A stretch of 64,000 nucleotides of DNA from Sinomonas albida (GTDB lineage Bacteria > Actinomycetota > Actinomycetes > Actinomycetales > Micrococcaceae), in assembly GCF_004919045.1 (NCBI RefSeq), contig NZ_SWDW01000002.1:186001-250000 (forward strand), read 5' to 3'. Below are positions 28,714 through 36,468 of the stretch, piece after piece (within the stretch, counting starts at the first letter, position 1; each line of letters opens with the position of its first letter). The notes under the pieces were generated by a model. That model searched no databases, was not told the origin of the DNA, and was given only the letters and a program-made list of their open reading frames with translations. The translations under genes and the position numbers were made by a program.

Positions 28714-30165
28714 GTGACACAGCCCGAGACGGAATCCGCCGCCATGACGCCGCTGCAGCGGCGCGTCCTCTTCGTGGCGGTGCTGTCGAGCTGCCTCGTG
28801 ATCCTCGACTCGAGCGCCGTGAATCTGGCCCTCCCGGCTATGGGCCGTGAGCTGGGCGGAGGCCTCGCGTTCCAGCAATGGGTCGTGGACGGCTACCTCC
28901 TGACCCTCGGCTCCCTGATCCTTGCGGCGGGCACCCTCGCGGACCGCTATGGGCGAGCCCGCGTCCTCGAGATCGGCGTCATCGCGTTCACGGTCATGTC
29001 GGTGGTCTGCGGCATCTCGTGGAACGAGTGGGTCCTCGTGGCGGCCCGCGTGCTTCAGGGCACGGCCGCGGCCGTGGTCACGCCGAGCGCTCTCGCGCTC
29101 ATCATGGCCTCTGCGGGCGGCGCCACTCGCGCCCGCATGATCGGGCTCTGGACTGCGTGGACCTCCGCGGCGGCGGTTGCTGCGCCGTTCGTGGGGGGAG
29201 CCGCCGTCGACCTCGCGACGTGGAGGCTCGTCTTCCTCGTCAATGTTGTGCCCGCGGCCCTCATGTGGCGCCCGCTCGTGGCCCTTCGGCGTGGCGCACC
29301 TGCTCCGTCGCCAGCGGGGCGGCTCGACGTGCTCGGCGCCGTGCTCGGGGTCGTTAGCCTCGCCGGGCTGGTGCTGGGCCTCATCGAGCAGGGCGCGCGC
29401 GGCTGGGGAGATCCGCTCGTCGTCGTCTGTCTTGTGGTCGGCGTCGTGGCCGGGGTCGCGTTCGTCGTGCGCCAGCGGACGGCGGCGTCTCCCATGCTCC
29501 CGCTCGTGCTCTTCAGGGAGCGCAACTTCGCGGCAGGCAACGTCTCGACCTGGTGGGCCTACGGCGCGCTCGGCATGGGCTTCTTCGTCCTGGGCCTGTA
29601 CCTCCAGCAGCGCATGGGCCTCCGCGCATTCGAGGCGGGCCTCGGGCTCCTTCCCGCGACGCTCTCCCTCCTGTTCCTCTCGCCCACCGCGGCCCGGATC
29701 GGGGCGCGCATCGGCCCACGCCTGCCGATGGCCCTTGGCCCCGGGCTCGGTGCGGTCGCGTACGGGTGGATGGCGCTCGAGACGCCGCCGCTCGACTATT
29801 GGCGCGACATCCTGGGCCCAGTGGTCCTCTTCGGCCTGGGCCTCTCGATCATGGTCGCCCCGCTCACGGCCGCTGTGCTCGGCGCGGTTCCCGTCGAGTC
29901 GTCGGGCATCGGCTCAGCGGTCAACAATGCCGTGGCGCGGGTCGCGTCCCTCGTGTGCATCGCGGCGGCCGGCGGGATCATGGGCGGGACGCTCGACGAC
30001 GCCGGGTTCCGCCGCGGCATGCTCGCCGCCGCGGGGCTCCTGGCGGCGAGCTCGCTCACCTCTGCCCTGTGGATCCGCAACCCCGCGCCGGTCGCCGCTG
30101 CGGCGGCCGGCGAGGCGCCCGGTGAGGCGCCCGCGGTGGGCGACGAGAGCGGGGCCGGCAGCTAG
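28714..30165 (+). CDS. MFS transporter, DHA2 (14-TM) drug-exporter family
   Basis: A 483-aa proton-driven antiporter-type protein with about 14 hydrophobic segments. Helix 1 begins LSSCLVILDSSAVNLALPAM (motif D1-like) and the helix 2-3 loop has GTLADRYGRARV (motif A). FLVNVVPAALM and the C-terminal half match the EmrB/QacA branch. The start is GTG at 28714. No regulator gene of TetR or MarR type is adjacent, so neither substrate nor regulation can be inferred. It is convergent with the crcB genes. Confidence 0.9.
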   Translation: MTQPETESAAMTPLQRRVLFVAVLSSCLVILDSSAVNLALPAMGRELGGGLAFQQWVVDGYLLTLGSLILAAGTLADRYGRARVLEIGVIAFTVMSVVCGISWNEWVLVAARVLQGTAAAVVTPSALALIMASAGGATRARMIGLWTAWTSAAAVAAPFVGGAAVDLATWRLVFLVNVVPAALMWRPLVALRRGAPAPSPAGRLDVLGAVLGVVSLAGLVLGLIEQGARGWGDPLVVVCLVVGVVAGVAFVVRQRTAASPMLPLVLFRERNFAAGNVSTWWAYGALGMGFFVLGLYLQQRMGLRAFEAGLGLLPATLSLLFLSPTAARIGARIGPRLPMALGPGLGAVAYGWMALETPPLDYWRDILGPVVLFGLGLSIMVAPLTAAVLGAVPVESSGIGSAVNNAVARVASLVCIAAAGGIMGGTLDDAGFRRGMLAAAGLLAASSLTSALWIRNPAPVAAAAAGEAPGEAPAVGDESGAGS

Positions 30166-30284
30166 GACTGCAGGCATGGCCCCTGATGCACGGGGCGATG
30201 ATGTTGGCGACGATGCTGAGCCAAAACCCTGACGACCTTGAGCGTGACGCACCCTCGGCGGTACGGCCCGTCGGTCGGAGTGTC

Positions 30285-30662
30285 TCAGGCCAGCGCCGTC
30301 CCGACGGCGAGCCCGCCCGCTGCCAGCGAGAGCCCCAGCGCGAGGTTGGCCACGACGTTTCCCGCGGCGCCGAGATAGCGGCGCTCCTCGAGGAGCCGCA
30401 CGGTCGCGGACGTCCACGAGCTGAACGTGGTGAGCCCGCCCGCGAAGCCGGTCGCGAGAGCCGTGTGCCAGGTGTCGCCGAACCAGTCGGCGCGCGCGAG
30501 CCCCGCTGCCAGGCCGATGACGATGCAGCCCACAGCGTTGACCACGAGCGTGGCCCACGGCCAGTGGCGGCGCGTCGGCGGATGGGCCACGAACCACGAG
30601 TCGACGCCGAAGCGTCCGAGGGCGCCCGCCAGCCCGAAGAGCCCCACGAGGATGGCCATCAT
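30285..30662 (-). CDS. crcB: fluoride channel CrcB/Fluc, second copy
   Basis: Small four-helix membrane protein (125 aa) forming a fluoride-exporting channel. It has the GGLTTFSSWTSATVRLLEE signature with the pore Phe/Thr/Ser residues and an Asn in the second helix (VNAVGCIVIG). Its start overlaps the stop of the other crcB by 4 bp. In actinobacteria two divergent copies often assemble as an antiparallel heterodimer. It is the last gene of the leftward mntH, mntR, crcB, crcB set. Confidence 0.93.
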   Translation of the reverse strand: MMAILVGLFGLAGALGRFGVDSWFVAHPPTRRHWPWATLVVNAVGCIVIGLAAGLARADWFGDTWHTALATGFAGGLTTFSSWTSATVRLLEERRYLGAAGNVVANLALGLSLAAGGLAVGTALA

Positions 30663-31120
30663 CTCTCAGCTCCGTTGCCGCGCGCGGCGTCGAGGGGCGT
30701 CTGGGCGGGGCGGCGCGGGGCCGAAGGCCGGCGCCCCACCCGGGCCCCGAGGAACCAGCCCGCCGCGGCCGTGCCGAGGCCGAGCACGAGCGACACCGCG
30801 AGGTATACGACTGCGACGGCCAGCTGATCCTTGCCGAGCGTCACGGCCGCGATCGCGACTGAGGAGAAGGTCGTAAAGGATCCAAGAACGCCGGGACCGA
30901 GCCCGGCCCGGACCCAGAACGGGATGTGGGGCCGGCGGAGCCACCACGTGGTCAGGAAGGCCAGGACGAAGCTGCCGATGAGATTGATGCCGAGCGTCGT
31001 CCAGGGAAATCCATGGCCCTCGGGCCATGCCGCGAGGGCGCTGTAGCGCAGCTCGCTCCCCGCGATCCCGCCCACCGCCACCGCAAGCCACGCCCGGACA
31101 TCGGGGTGCTGAGCGGCCAT
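30659..31120 (-). CDS. crcB: fluoride channel CrcB/Fluc, first copy
   Basis: A 153-aa Fluc channel subunit with LGINLIGSFVLAFLTT and LGSFTTFSSVAIAAVTL, longer than its partner because of an Arg-rich C-terminal tail. ATG 31120 is chosen because it overlaps the mntR stop by one base (TGATG); an upstream GTG would lie inside mntR. No fluoride (crcB-motif) riboswitch can sit in front of it because there is no intergenic space. Confidence 0.92.
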   Translation of the reverse strand: MAAQHPDVRAWLAVAVGGIAGSELRYSALAAWPEGHGFPWTTLGINLIGSFVLAFLTTWWLRRPHIPFWVRAGLGPGVLGSFTTFSSVAIAAVTLGKDQLAVAVVYLAVSLVLGLGTAAAGWFLGARVGRRPSAPRRPAQTPLDAARGNGAER

Positions 31121-31830
31121 CAGGCGGACTTGAGTGTGCAGCCCTCGTGGGGCACGTCGCTGCGCACCCACAGGGAGGACGCGATCGAGTCCGGAACGTC
31201 GAAGTCGTGGGCCCCGCCCTCGGGCCCGATCTGGACCACGAGCGGGCCGCCGAAAGGCTTGCGCCGCACCACCCGGACGGCCGTGTCGAGCATGATGTGC
31301 TCGCGTGCGAGGTAGCGCAGCATTTCAGGATCGTCGTCGCTGATGCGTGTGATGCGGCCAGCGTGGCCCGGATCGAGCTCCCCGAGGGGGAGGGCGGGCG
31401 GGTGCTCGACGCGGCCCGTCGGGGTGGGGATGGGGTCGCCGTGCGGGTCGCGGTCCGGGTGGCCGAGCTTCTCAGCAAGGCGCTCGACGAACGTGTCAGA
31501 GACCGCGTGCTCGAGCTGTTCGGCCTCGTCGTGGACCTCGTCCCAGCTGTAGCCGAGCTCGTGGACGAGGAACGTCTCGAGGAGCCGATGGCGCCGCACC
31601 ATCGTGAGCGCGAGGCGCTCGCCGGCCTCCGTGAGCCGCACGGCCCCATAGGGCTGGTGGTCCACGAGCCCCTGATCCTTGAGCTTCCGCACCATCTCCG
31701 AGACCGACGAATTGGCAACTCCCAGCCGGGCCGCGAGCTGAGACGACGTGATGGGCTTCTCCTGCCACTCCGTGAAAGAGTAGATGACCTTCACGTAGTC
31801 CTCGATCGAGGATGATGGCTGGCTCTTCAC
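31120..31830 (-). CDS. mntR: DtxR-family manganese-type metalloregulator MntR
   Basis: A 236-aa repressor with N-terminal winged helix (SSQLAARLGVANSSVSEMVRKL), a dimerisation/metal domain and a C-terminal FeoA/SH3-like domain. Metal ligands point to manganese: Asp of IEDYVKVIY aligns with MntR Asp8 (Met10 in DtxR), and E-QL-EH has Glu where the iron-type DtxR/IdeR has Cys102. MntR Glu11 is Lys here. GTG 31830 is chosen; further upstream the frame runs into mntH. It lies 62 bp behind mntH, its likely target. Confidence 0.88.
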   Translation of the reverse strand: MKSQPSSSIEDYVKVIYSFTEWQEKPITSSQLAARLGVANSSVSEMVRKLKDQGLVDHQPYGAVRLTEAGERLALTMVRRHRLLETFLVHELGYSWDEVHDEAEQLEHAVSDTFVERLAEKLGHPDRDPHGDPIPTPTGRVEHPPALPLGELDPGHAGRITRISDDDPEMLRYLAREHIMLDTAVRVVRRKPFGGPLVVQIGPEGGAHDFDVPDSIASSLWVRSDVPHEGCTLKSA

Positions 31831-31892
31831 GTCAATTAGCCTACCGTCACGCTCGAGTTCCGCCGCGAGCCTCAGGCATTCCTTCGCGGCCG

Positions 31893-33164
31893 TCAGACCC
31901 CGGAGGAGAAGGTGAGCCAGACGAGCGCGAGGTTCAGGACGATGACGAGCCCAGCGCTCGTCCACGCCGCGGCCTTGACCCACGGCGACATGGCGAAGGC
32001 CCCCACGAGCTCCCGGCTCGACGCGAGCCGGACGAGCGGCACGAGCGCGAACGGGATGCCGAAGCTCAGCACCACCTGGCTCACGACGAGCGACATGGTG
32101 GGATCGAAGCCGAGCGCCAGGAGCGCGACGGACGGTACGAGGGTCACGAGGCGGCGCACGACGACGGGCACTCGCCGGCGCAGCAGTCCCTGCATGATCG
32201 TCGAGCCCGCGTAGGAGCCCACGGCTGTCGACGCGAGGCCGCTCGCGAGCAGCCCGATCGCGAAAGCCGTCCCGACGAGAGGTCCGAGAGCCTCCACGAT
32301 CGAGGAGTGCGCGCCCTCGATGGTGTCCGTCCCCTGACGCCCGCCCAGGGTCGACGCCGCGAGGAGGAGCATCCCGATGTTGACCAGGCCCGCAAGCCCG
32401 AGCGCGATGAGGACGTCCGCCCGTGTGCCCCGCAGAAGACGGGCGACAGCGGTGGGCGGCACGTGCGTGTGGGGATCGGCTCGGTGTCGGTCACGGGAGA
32501 GGGCCGAATGGACGTAGATCGCGTGCGGCATCACGGTGGCGCCCAGCATCGAGGCTGCGAGGAGCACGGTGTCGGGGCCGTCGAAGTGCGGCACGAGCCC
32601 GCTCGCGATCCCCGGCGGAGAGAGCGGGCTCACGACGAGGCCCGCGAGGAAGCCGATCGTGATGACTGCGAGGAGCCCGATGATCGCAGCCTCGAAGCGC
32701 TGCTGAGTGCGGTGGTCCTGCACGGCCAGAAGCGCCATCGACACTCCCCCCACGATCATGGCCCCGAGCGGGAGCGGGACCCGGAAGAGCAGCCCGAGAG
32801 CGATGGCCCCTCCGACCACCTCGGCGAGATCCGTTGCGAGCGCCACGATCTCGGCCTGGAGCCAGTACAGCACCCGCGCTCGAGGCCGCATCCGTTCGGC
32901 GAGGAGCTCGGGCAGCGTCCGACCAGTGACGATGCCGAGCTTCGCGGACTGGTACTGCACGAGCATTGCCATCGCGTTCGCGAGCACGAGGACCCAGACG
33001 AGCAGATAACCGTAGCGGGCCCCGGCCGTGAGGTTCGCGGCCACGTTTCCGGGATCGACATAGGCGATCGAGGCGACGAAGGCTGGGCCTAGCAGCGCAA
33101 GAGATGCGCGCCAAGGTGCCCGCGGTATGGGCCGCGCGGTGGCAACCGGGTCGGTCCTACTCAC
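31893..33164 (-). CDS. mntH: Nramp-family Mn2+/divalent metal transporter
   Basis: A proton-coupled Mn2+/Fe2+ importer of about 423 aa and 11 membrane segments. The metal-site motifs are present: YVDPGNVAANL in helix 1 and VMPHAIYVH in helix 6. GTG 33164 is preferred because GAGGGGC lies 6 nt upstream; ATG 33179 is in frame but directly abuts an operator-like palindrome and has no ribosome site. It heads the leftward mntH, mntR, crcB, crcB set, so expression is probably controlled by MntR. Confidence 0.93.
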   Translation of the reverse strand: MSRTDPVATARPIPRAPWRASLALLGPAFVASIAYVDPGNVAANLTAGARYGYLLVWVLVLANAMAMLVQYQSAKLGIVTGRTLPELLAERMRPRARVLYWLQAEIVALATDLAEVVGGAIALGLLFRVPLPLGAMIVGGVSMALLAVQDHRTQQRFEAAIIGLLAVITIGFLAGLVVSPLSPPGIASGLVPHFDGPDTVLLAASMLGATVMPHAIYVHSALSRDRHRADPHTHVPPTAVARLLRGTRADVLIALGLAGLVNIGMLLLAASTLGGRQGTDTIEGAHSSIVEALGPLVGTAFAIGLLASGLASTAVGSYAGSTIMQGLLRRRVPVVVRRLVTLVPSVALLALGFDPTMSLVVSQVVLSFGIPFALVPLVRLASSRELVGAFAMSPWVKAAAWTSAGLVIVLNLALVWLTFSSGV

Positions 33165-33186
33165 TTTTGCGCCCCTCATTTCCGAG

Positions 33187-33202
33187 TTTCGGTATGCCTA
33201 AA
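33187..33202 (-). promoter_or_regulatory. candidate MntR operator in front of mntH
   Basis: Minus strand TTTAGGCATACCGAAA, a 16-bp imperfect palindrome (6 of 8 positions paired) similar to the TTAGG-CCTAA layout of DtxR-family boxes. It lies 8 bp upstream of ATG 33179. Binding by MntR is inferred. Confidence 0.5.
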
Positions 33203-33299
33203 TCCTAGAAGGCGGCGGCACATGGCACAAGGGACCAGAGGCCCGGACCGCGGGTCAATTCCCAGCGGGCCGGCGCCGCGGGCCAGCGCAGCGCGCCAG

Positions 33300-34064
33300 T
33301 CATGAGTCAGCCGCCACGGCCTTCCAGACCTGCGTGACGTAGGGGAGGAGCATCGGTTCGTCGGGCTGATGGCCGAGGTGCTCGAACAGGTACCACGCGA
33401 GATTCGTATTGACGCGCTCCCGTAGTGCCTCGCTCGCGCGAAGGTAGTAGCTGCGTGACTTCGTGAGCTCGACGATGCCCTCGGGAGTGATGGGGTCCTC
33501 CCACCGAAAGGACGCCGATTCCCAGCCGGTCAGCTCAGGGCCCGACGGCGGGTGGTAGCCCGGTTTGTGGACGTCACCCGCGTGCATGATGCGGGAGAGC
33601 CGGTGGACCCACGGCACCGACGTGTCGAGCTGGTTCCACACGAGCCCGACGCGGCCGCCCGGAGCGAGCAGCCGCACCGCCTCGCGCGTCGCGGCCGCCG
33701 CTTCGAACCAGTGCCATGCCTGCGCCGCAGCCACGAGATCGGCCGAGCCCTCCGGAAGGCCGGTCGATTCCGCAGGGGCGAGGACCGTTTCCACCCCGGG
33801 ATGGAGCCGCCGAAGCTCGGTGAGCATGCCAGCGCTCGGATCGACGGCCGTGACGTGGAGTCCGCGCGCGGCGAGGAGCGCCGTGAGCTTGCCCGTGCCG
33901 GCGCCGAGGTCGACGGCGGTGGCGGCACCAGGCGGGAGCAGCCAGTCCACCGCCTCGTCCGGGTAGCCGGGACGCACTTTCTCATAGTGCTCCCCGCCGG
34001 CCAGGAATGCCTCGGCGAGTTCCCGCCGTCGTTCGTCGCCGAACTTTGGTCCGCCGCGCGCCAT
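33300..34064 (-). CDS. class I SAM-dependent methyltransferase
   Basis: A 254-aa cytoplasmic methyltransferase of the UbiE/COQ5-like methyltransf_11 type. The SAM-binding motif I is AVDLGAGTGKLTALLA, followed by VTAVDPSAGML (acidic loop binding the ribose) and DLVAAAQAWHWF. It starts at ATG 34064 with GAGGAG 8 nt upstream. The substrate cannot be told. It lies 171 bp downstream of the riboswitch-controlled class-V aminotransferase gene on the same strand; co-transcription is possible but there is a gap. Confidence 0.85.
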   Translation of the reverse strand: MARGGPKFGDERRRELAEAFLAGGEHYEKVRPGYPDEAVDWLLPPGAATAVDLGAGTGKLTALLAARGLHVTAVDPSAGMLTELRRLHPGVETVLAPAESTGLPEGSADLVAAAQAWHWFEAAAATREAVRLLAPGGRVGLVWNQLDTSVPWVHRLSRIMHAGDVHKPGYHPPSGPELTGWESASFRWEDPITPEGIVELTKSRSYYLRASEALRERVNTNLAWYLFEHLGHQPDEPMLLPYVTQVWKAVAADS

Positions 34065-34235
34065 CCGTGCCTGCTCCTCACCCGCCGCATCCCGCGCCGG
34101 TGCCGGGGGATTCCTCCGCTGTATGGAGTCGAATCTACCGGGAGCGCGGCTCTCGCGGGTCCGGAAGCGTGCCGGCTCGGGCCGCGCCGCTGGGCGCGTC
34201 CGCCCGGCGGGGACTTGGAGGGCTGGGGTGGCGGC

Positions 34236-35759
34236 TCAGTCTTCGGCGGTGCAGGGCGCGGCGCCCGCCGTGCCCGGGGTGTTCGGCGCCCATGCGGGGA
34301 ACGGCCGAGCGTCGTGGGTGGGGACCCAGCGCCCCGAGTCGACGGTGTAGTCGAGCCGGACCCCGTGCTCGACCAGGTCCTGGACGCCGCGGACGAGGCG
34401 CTCGACGTCCTCGAGCCGCGAGCCCACCCCGAAGCTGGCACGCAGGGAGCCTGACGGGAGTCCGAGCCGACGCAGCGCGGGATGCGCGCAGAAGCGGCCG
34501 TCGCGCAAGCCCACGCCGTGCTCGGCCGAGAGGTAGGCGGCCGTGAGCCCCGCGTCGTGGCCTGCGATGGAGAAGTTGACGATGCCGATCGAGCCCCGCG
34601 ATGCCGGGCCTGCGCCGAGATCGGAGTCCTCGAAGAGCCGGTGGACCGTGACGCCCTCGACTTCGCCGAGCCCCGCGACGAGCGCGTCGCGGAGCTGCTG
34701 CTCGTGGCGGTGCCAGGCGCCCTCGTCGAGGCCCGAGATCACCTGCGCCGCCTTGGCGAGCGTGGCGGCGCCGAGCACGTTCGGGGAGCCGGCCTCATGG
34801 CGGGCCGGTCCGTCCGCCCACACGACCGAGTCAAGCCTGACCTCGCGCACCGCGCCGCCGCCCGCGAGGTGGGGCTTGCCCCTGTCAAGCCAGTCGGCAC
34901 GGCCCACGAGGACGCCCGCGCCGAACGGGGCGTAGAGCTTGTGGCCGGAGAACGCGAGGTAGTCGATGTCGGCGCTCGCGATGTCGATCCTGCGGTGCGG
35001 GGCGAGCTGCGCGGCGTCGACCGCGATCCGGGCGCCGTGCTCGTGGGCGAGCCGCGCGAGTTCGGCGATCGGCAGGATCTCGCCCGTGATGTTGGAGGCG
35101 CCCGTGACGGCGAGGAGGCTCACTTCGCCGGCCTTGAGCCAAGCGCGCACGCGCTCGAGCGTCTCCGCGAGTGTCCGTGCCGCGACCACGCTCCTGTGGG
35201 GGCGCGCCTGCCAGGGGAGGAGGTTCGCGTGATGCTCGATGTCGAGGTACAGCACGTCCCCCGTGCCCGGGATGCAGCCCGCGAGGAGGTTGAGGGCGTC
35301 GGTCGTGTTGCGCGTGAAGACGACCTCGTCGTCCGGCCGCGCGCCGAGGAACTCCCGCACGATTCCGCGCGCGTTCTCGTAGACCGACGTGCTGACCTGG
35401 GACGCGTAGCCTGCCCCGCGGTGAACGCTCGCATAGTAGGGGAGCACCTCGTTGAGGTGGTCGGCGACCTCGACCAGAGCCGGTGCCGAGGCCGCGTAGT
35501 CGAGGTTCGCGTAGCGCAGCTCACCGCCGGCCGCGAGCGGCGTCGCGAGTTCGGCGCCGACCACGGGCGCGAGGGGCCGGATGGCGTCAGGATAGGCGCC
35601 GGGATCGATGCCCGCCGCGGGGCTACCAAGTCCGGGCTGGGCCTGGGGCGGCTGGGGCTGGGTGGGCTGGGCCTGGGTTTGGGGCTCCGTGGGCTTGGCT
35701 CGCGTGGATCGGGGCTGGGTTTGGAGCTGGGCTGAGGGTACGACGACGGGTGTGCTCAT
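34236..35759 (-). CDS. cysteine desulfurase-like class V aminotransferase under a SAM riboswitch
   Basis: PLP enzyme of about 507 aa. Residues about 25-45 form a Pro/Gln-rich segment (PTEPQTQAQPTQPQPPQ) absent from typical family members. The catalytic domain has RYANLDYAASAP, TRNTTDALN, HHANLLPW, AVDAAQLAPH, and SGHKLYAPFG with the PLP-binding Lys. GRFCAHP keeps the Cys position used as sulfur carrier in SufS-like desulfurases. ATG 35759 has GAGGTG upstream; a GTG at 35816 lies in the riboswitch leader and is rejected. No suf genes are adjacent. Control by SAM suggests a role in sulfur amino-acid metabolism, but the true substrate is unknown. Confidence 0.83.
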   Translation of the reverse strand: MSTPVVVPSAQLQTQPRSTRAKPTEPQTQAQPTQPQPPQAQPGLGSPAAGIDPGAYPDAIRPLAPVVGAELATPLAAGGELRYANLDYAASAPALVEVADHLNEVLPYYASVHRGAGYASQVSTSVYENARGIVREFLGARPDDEVVFTRNTTDALNLLAGCIPGTGDVLYLDIEHHANLLPWQARPHRSVVAARTLAETLERVRAWLKAGEVSLLAVTGASNITGEILPIAELARLAHEHGARIAVDAAQLAPHRRIDIASADIDYLAFSGHKLYAPFGAGVLVGRADWLDRGKPHLAGGGAVREVRLDSVVWADGPARHEAGSPNVLGAATLAKAAQVISGLDEGAWHRHEQQLRDALVAGLGEVEGVTVHRLFEDSDLGAGPASRGSIGIVNFSIAGHDAGLTAAYLSAEHGVGLRDGRFCAHPALRRLGLPSGSLRASFGVGSRLEDVERLVRGVQDLVEHGVRLDYTVDSGRWVPTHDARPFPAWAPNTPGTAGAAPCTAED

Positions 35760-35779
35760 TGACTGCACCTCGGAATCTA

Positions 35780-35799
35780 GGCCCCGCCGTGCGGGGGCC
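35780..35799 (-). promoter_or_regulatory. expression-platform hairpin of the SAM riboswitch leader
   Basis: GC-rich stem GCCCC/GGGGC with a short CGT loop, between the aptamer and the GAGGTG ribosome site of the downstream gene. It could act as terminator or sequester; no U tract follows. Confidence 0.45.
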
Positions 35800-35824
35800 G
35801 CGCTTGCCGAGTCCACTCCGGACC

Positions 35825-35914
35825 GGCCTGGTCGTCACCCGGGGCACCCCGCCGCGTGTGGAGGGTTGCCGGCCAGCAAGCCGGGGCTTCGCGCTGGCAC
35901 TCGTGACCTGACCA
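35825..35914 (-). promoter_or_regulatory. SAM-IV-type riboswitch
   Basis: Read on the minus strand, the leader shows the SAM-IV/SAM-I core in order: GGTCACGAGTGCCAGC, AAGCCCCGGCTTGCTGG, CCGGCAACCCTCC, GCGGCGGGGTGCC, CCGGGTGACGACCAGG. The GGTC/GACC ends form the closing helix. The core sequence and the short helix after CAACCCUCC match my memory of the actinobacterial SAM-IV class (Rfam RF00634). It lies about 66 nt upstream of the desulfurase-like start. A covariance-model search would settle the class. Confidence 0.88.
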
Positions 35915-35986
35915 CGAGATTACGGGAGGTCGGGTGCGGCCTCCAGCCCGCCCGCCCGTGTTACATCGAGTTAAGAAGCGAGATCG

Positions 35987-36246
35987 TTTCGGGTACGCCA
36001 ACTCCCGCTCTGGCAGGTTTCGGGTACGCCAACTCCCGCTCTGGCAGGTTTCGGGTACGCCAACTCCCGCTCTGGCAGGTTTCGGGTACGCCAACTCCCG
36101 CTCTGGCAGGTTTTGGGGTACGCCAACTCCCGCTCTGGCAGGTTTTGGGGTACGCCAACTCCCGCTCTGACAGGTTTCGGGTACGCCAACTCCCGCTCTG
36201 ACAGGTTTCGGGTACACCAACTCCCGCTCTGGCAGGTTTCGGGTAC
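35987..36246 (+). repeat. direct-repeat array A, eight 31/32-bp units
   Basis: Units start at 35987, 36018, 36049, 36080, 36111, 36143, 36175 and 36206, with a partial ninth at 36237. Each begins TTTCGGGTACGCCAACTCCC and ends GCTCTGGCAGG; units 5 and 6 carry one extra base (TTTTGGGG). Units are almost identical, without spacers. Within each, GCCA and TGGC could pair across 10 nt. Frames through the array are open because 31 is not a multiple of three. Confidence 0.97.
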
Positions 36247-36262
36247 AGATCATCTGTACCCG
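36240..36262. repeat. palindromic junction between arrays A and B
   Basis: Arms CGGGTACAGAT and ATCTGTACCCG are perfect inverted repeats around a single C. This is the point where the repeat orientation flips. Confidence 0.95.
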
Positions 36263-36468
36263 AGACGGTGGGGTGGGCGGGTATCTGTACCCGAGATGCC
36301 AGCGCGGGCCAGTTTCTGTACCCGAGACGGTGGGGTGGGCGGGTATCTGTACCCGAGACGCTGGGGAGGGCGAGTTTCTGTACCCGAGACGCTGGGGAGG
36401 GCGAGTTTCTGTACCCGAGATGCCAGAGCGGGCGGGTATCTGTACCCGAGACGGTGGGGTGGGAGGGG
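36253..36468 (-). repeat. inverted repeat array B, seven 31-bp units with conserved core
   Basis: The 13-bp core TCTGTACCCGAGA recurs exactly every 31 bp at 36253, 36284, 36315, 36346, 36377, 36408 and 36439. The 18-bp part between cores is of three kinds: CGGTGGGGTGGGCGGGTA, CGCTGGGGAGGGCGAGTT, and a TGCCAG(A/C)GCGGG type that is the reverse complement of array A. The array ends exactly where hisN ends. Confidence 0.95.

Noticed and set aside
30285-31120. Fluoride riboswitch for crcB
   Set aside because: The genes overlap their upstream neighbours, leaving no leader; no aptamer-like sequence was seen ahead of mntH.
35760-35816. GTG start at 35816 for the desulfurase-like gene
   Set aside because: It lies in the riboswitch expression platform and would add residues not seen in the family; ATG 35759 has a proper ribosome site.
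35777-36253. Proteins encoded in all frames across the 31-bp repeats
   Set aside because: A 31-bp unit cycles through the frames and keeps them all open, giving a 31-residue repeat peptide. No ribosome site or conserved domain supports translation.
35987-36468. CRISPR array
   Set aside because: Repeats are directly adjacent with no unique spacers, array B segments recur, and no cas genes are in the window.
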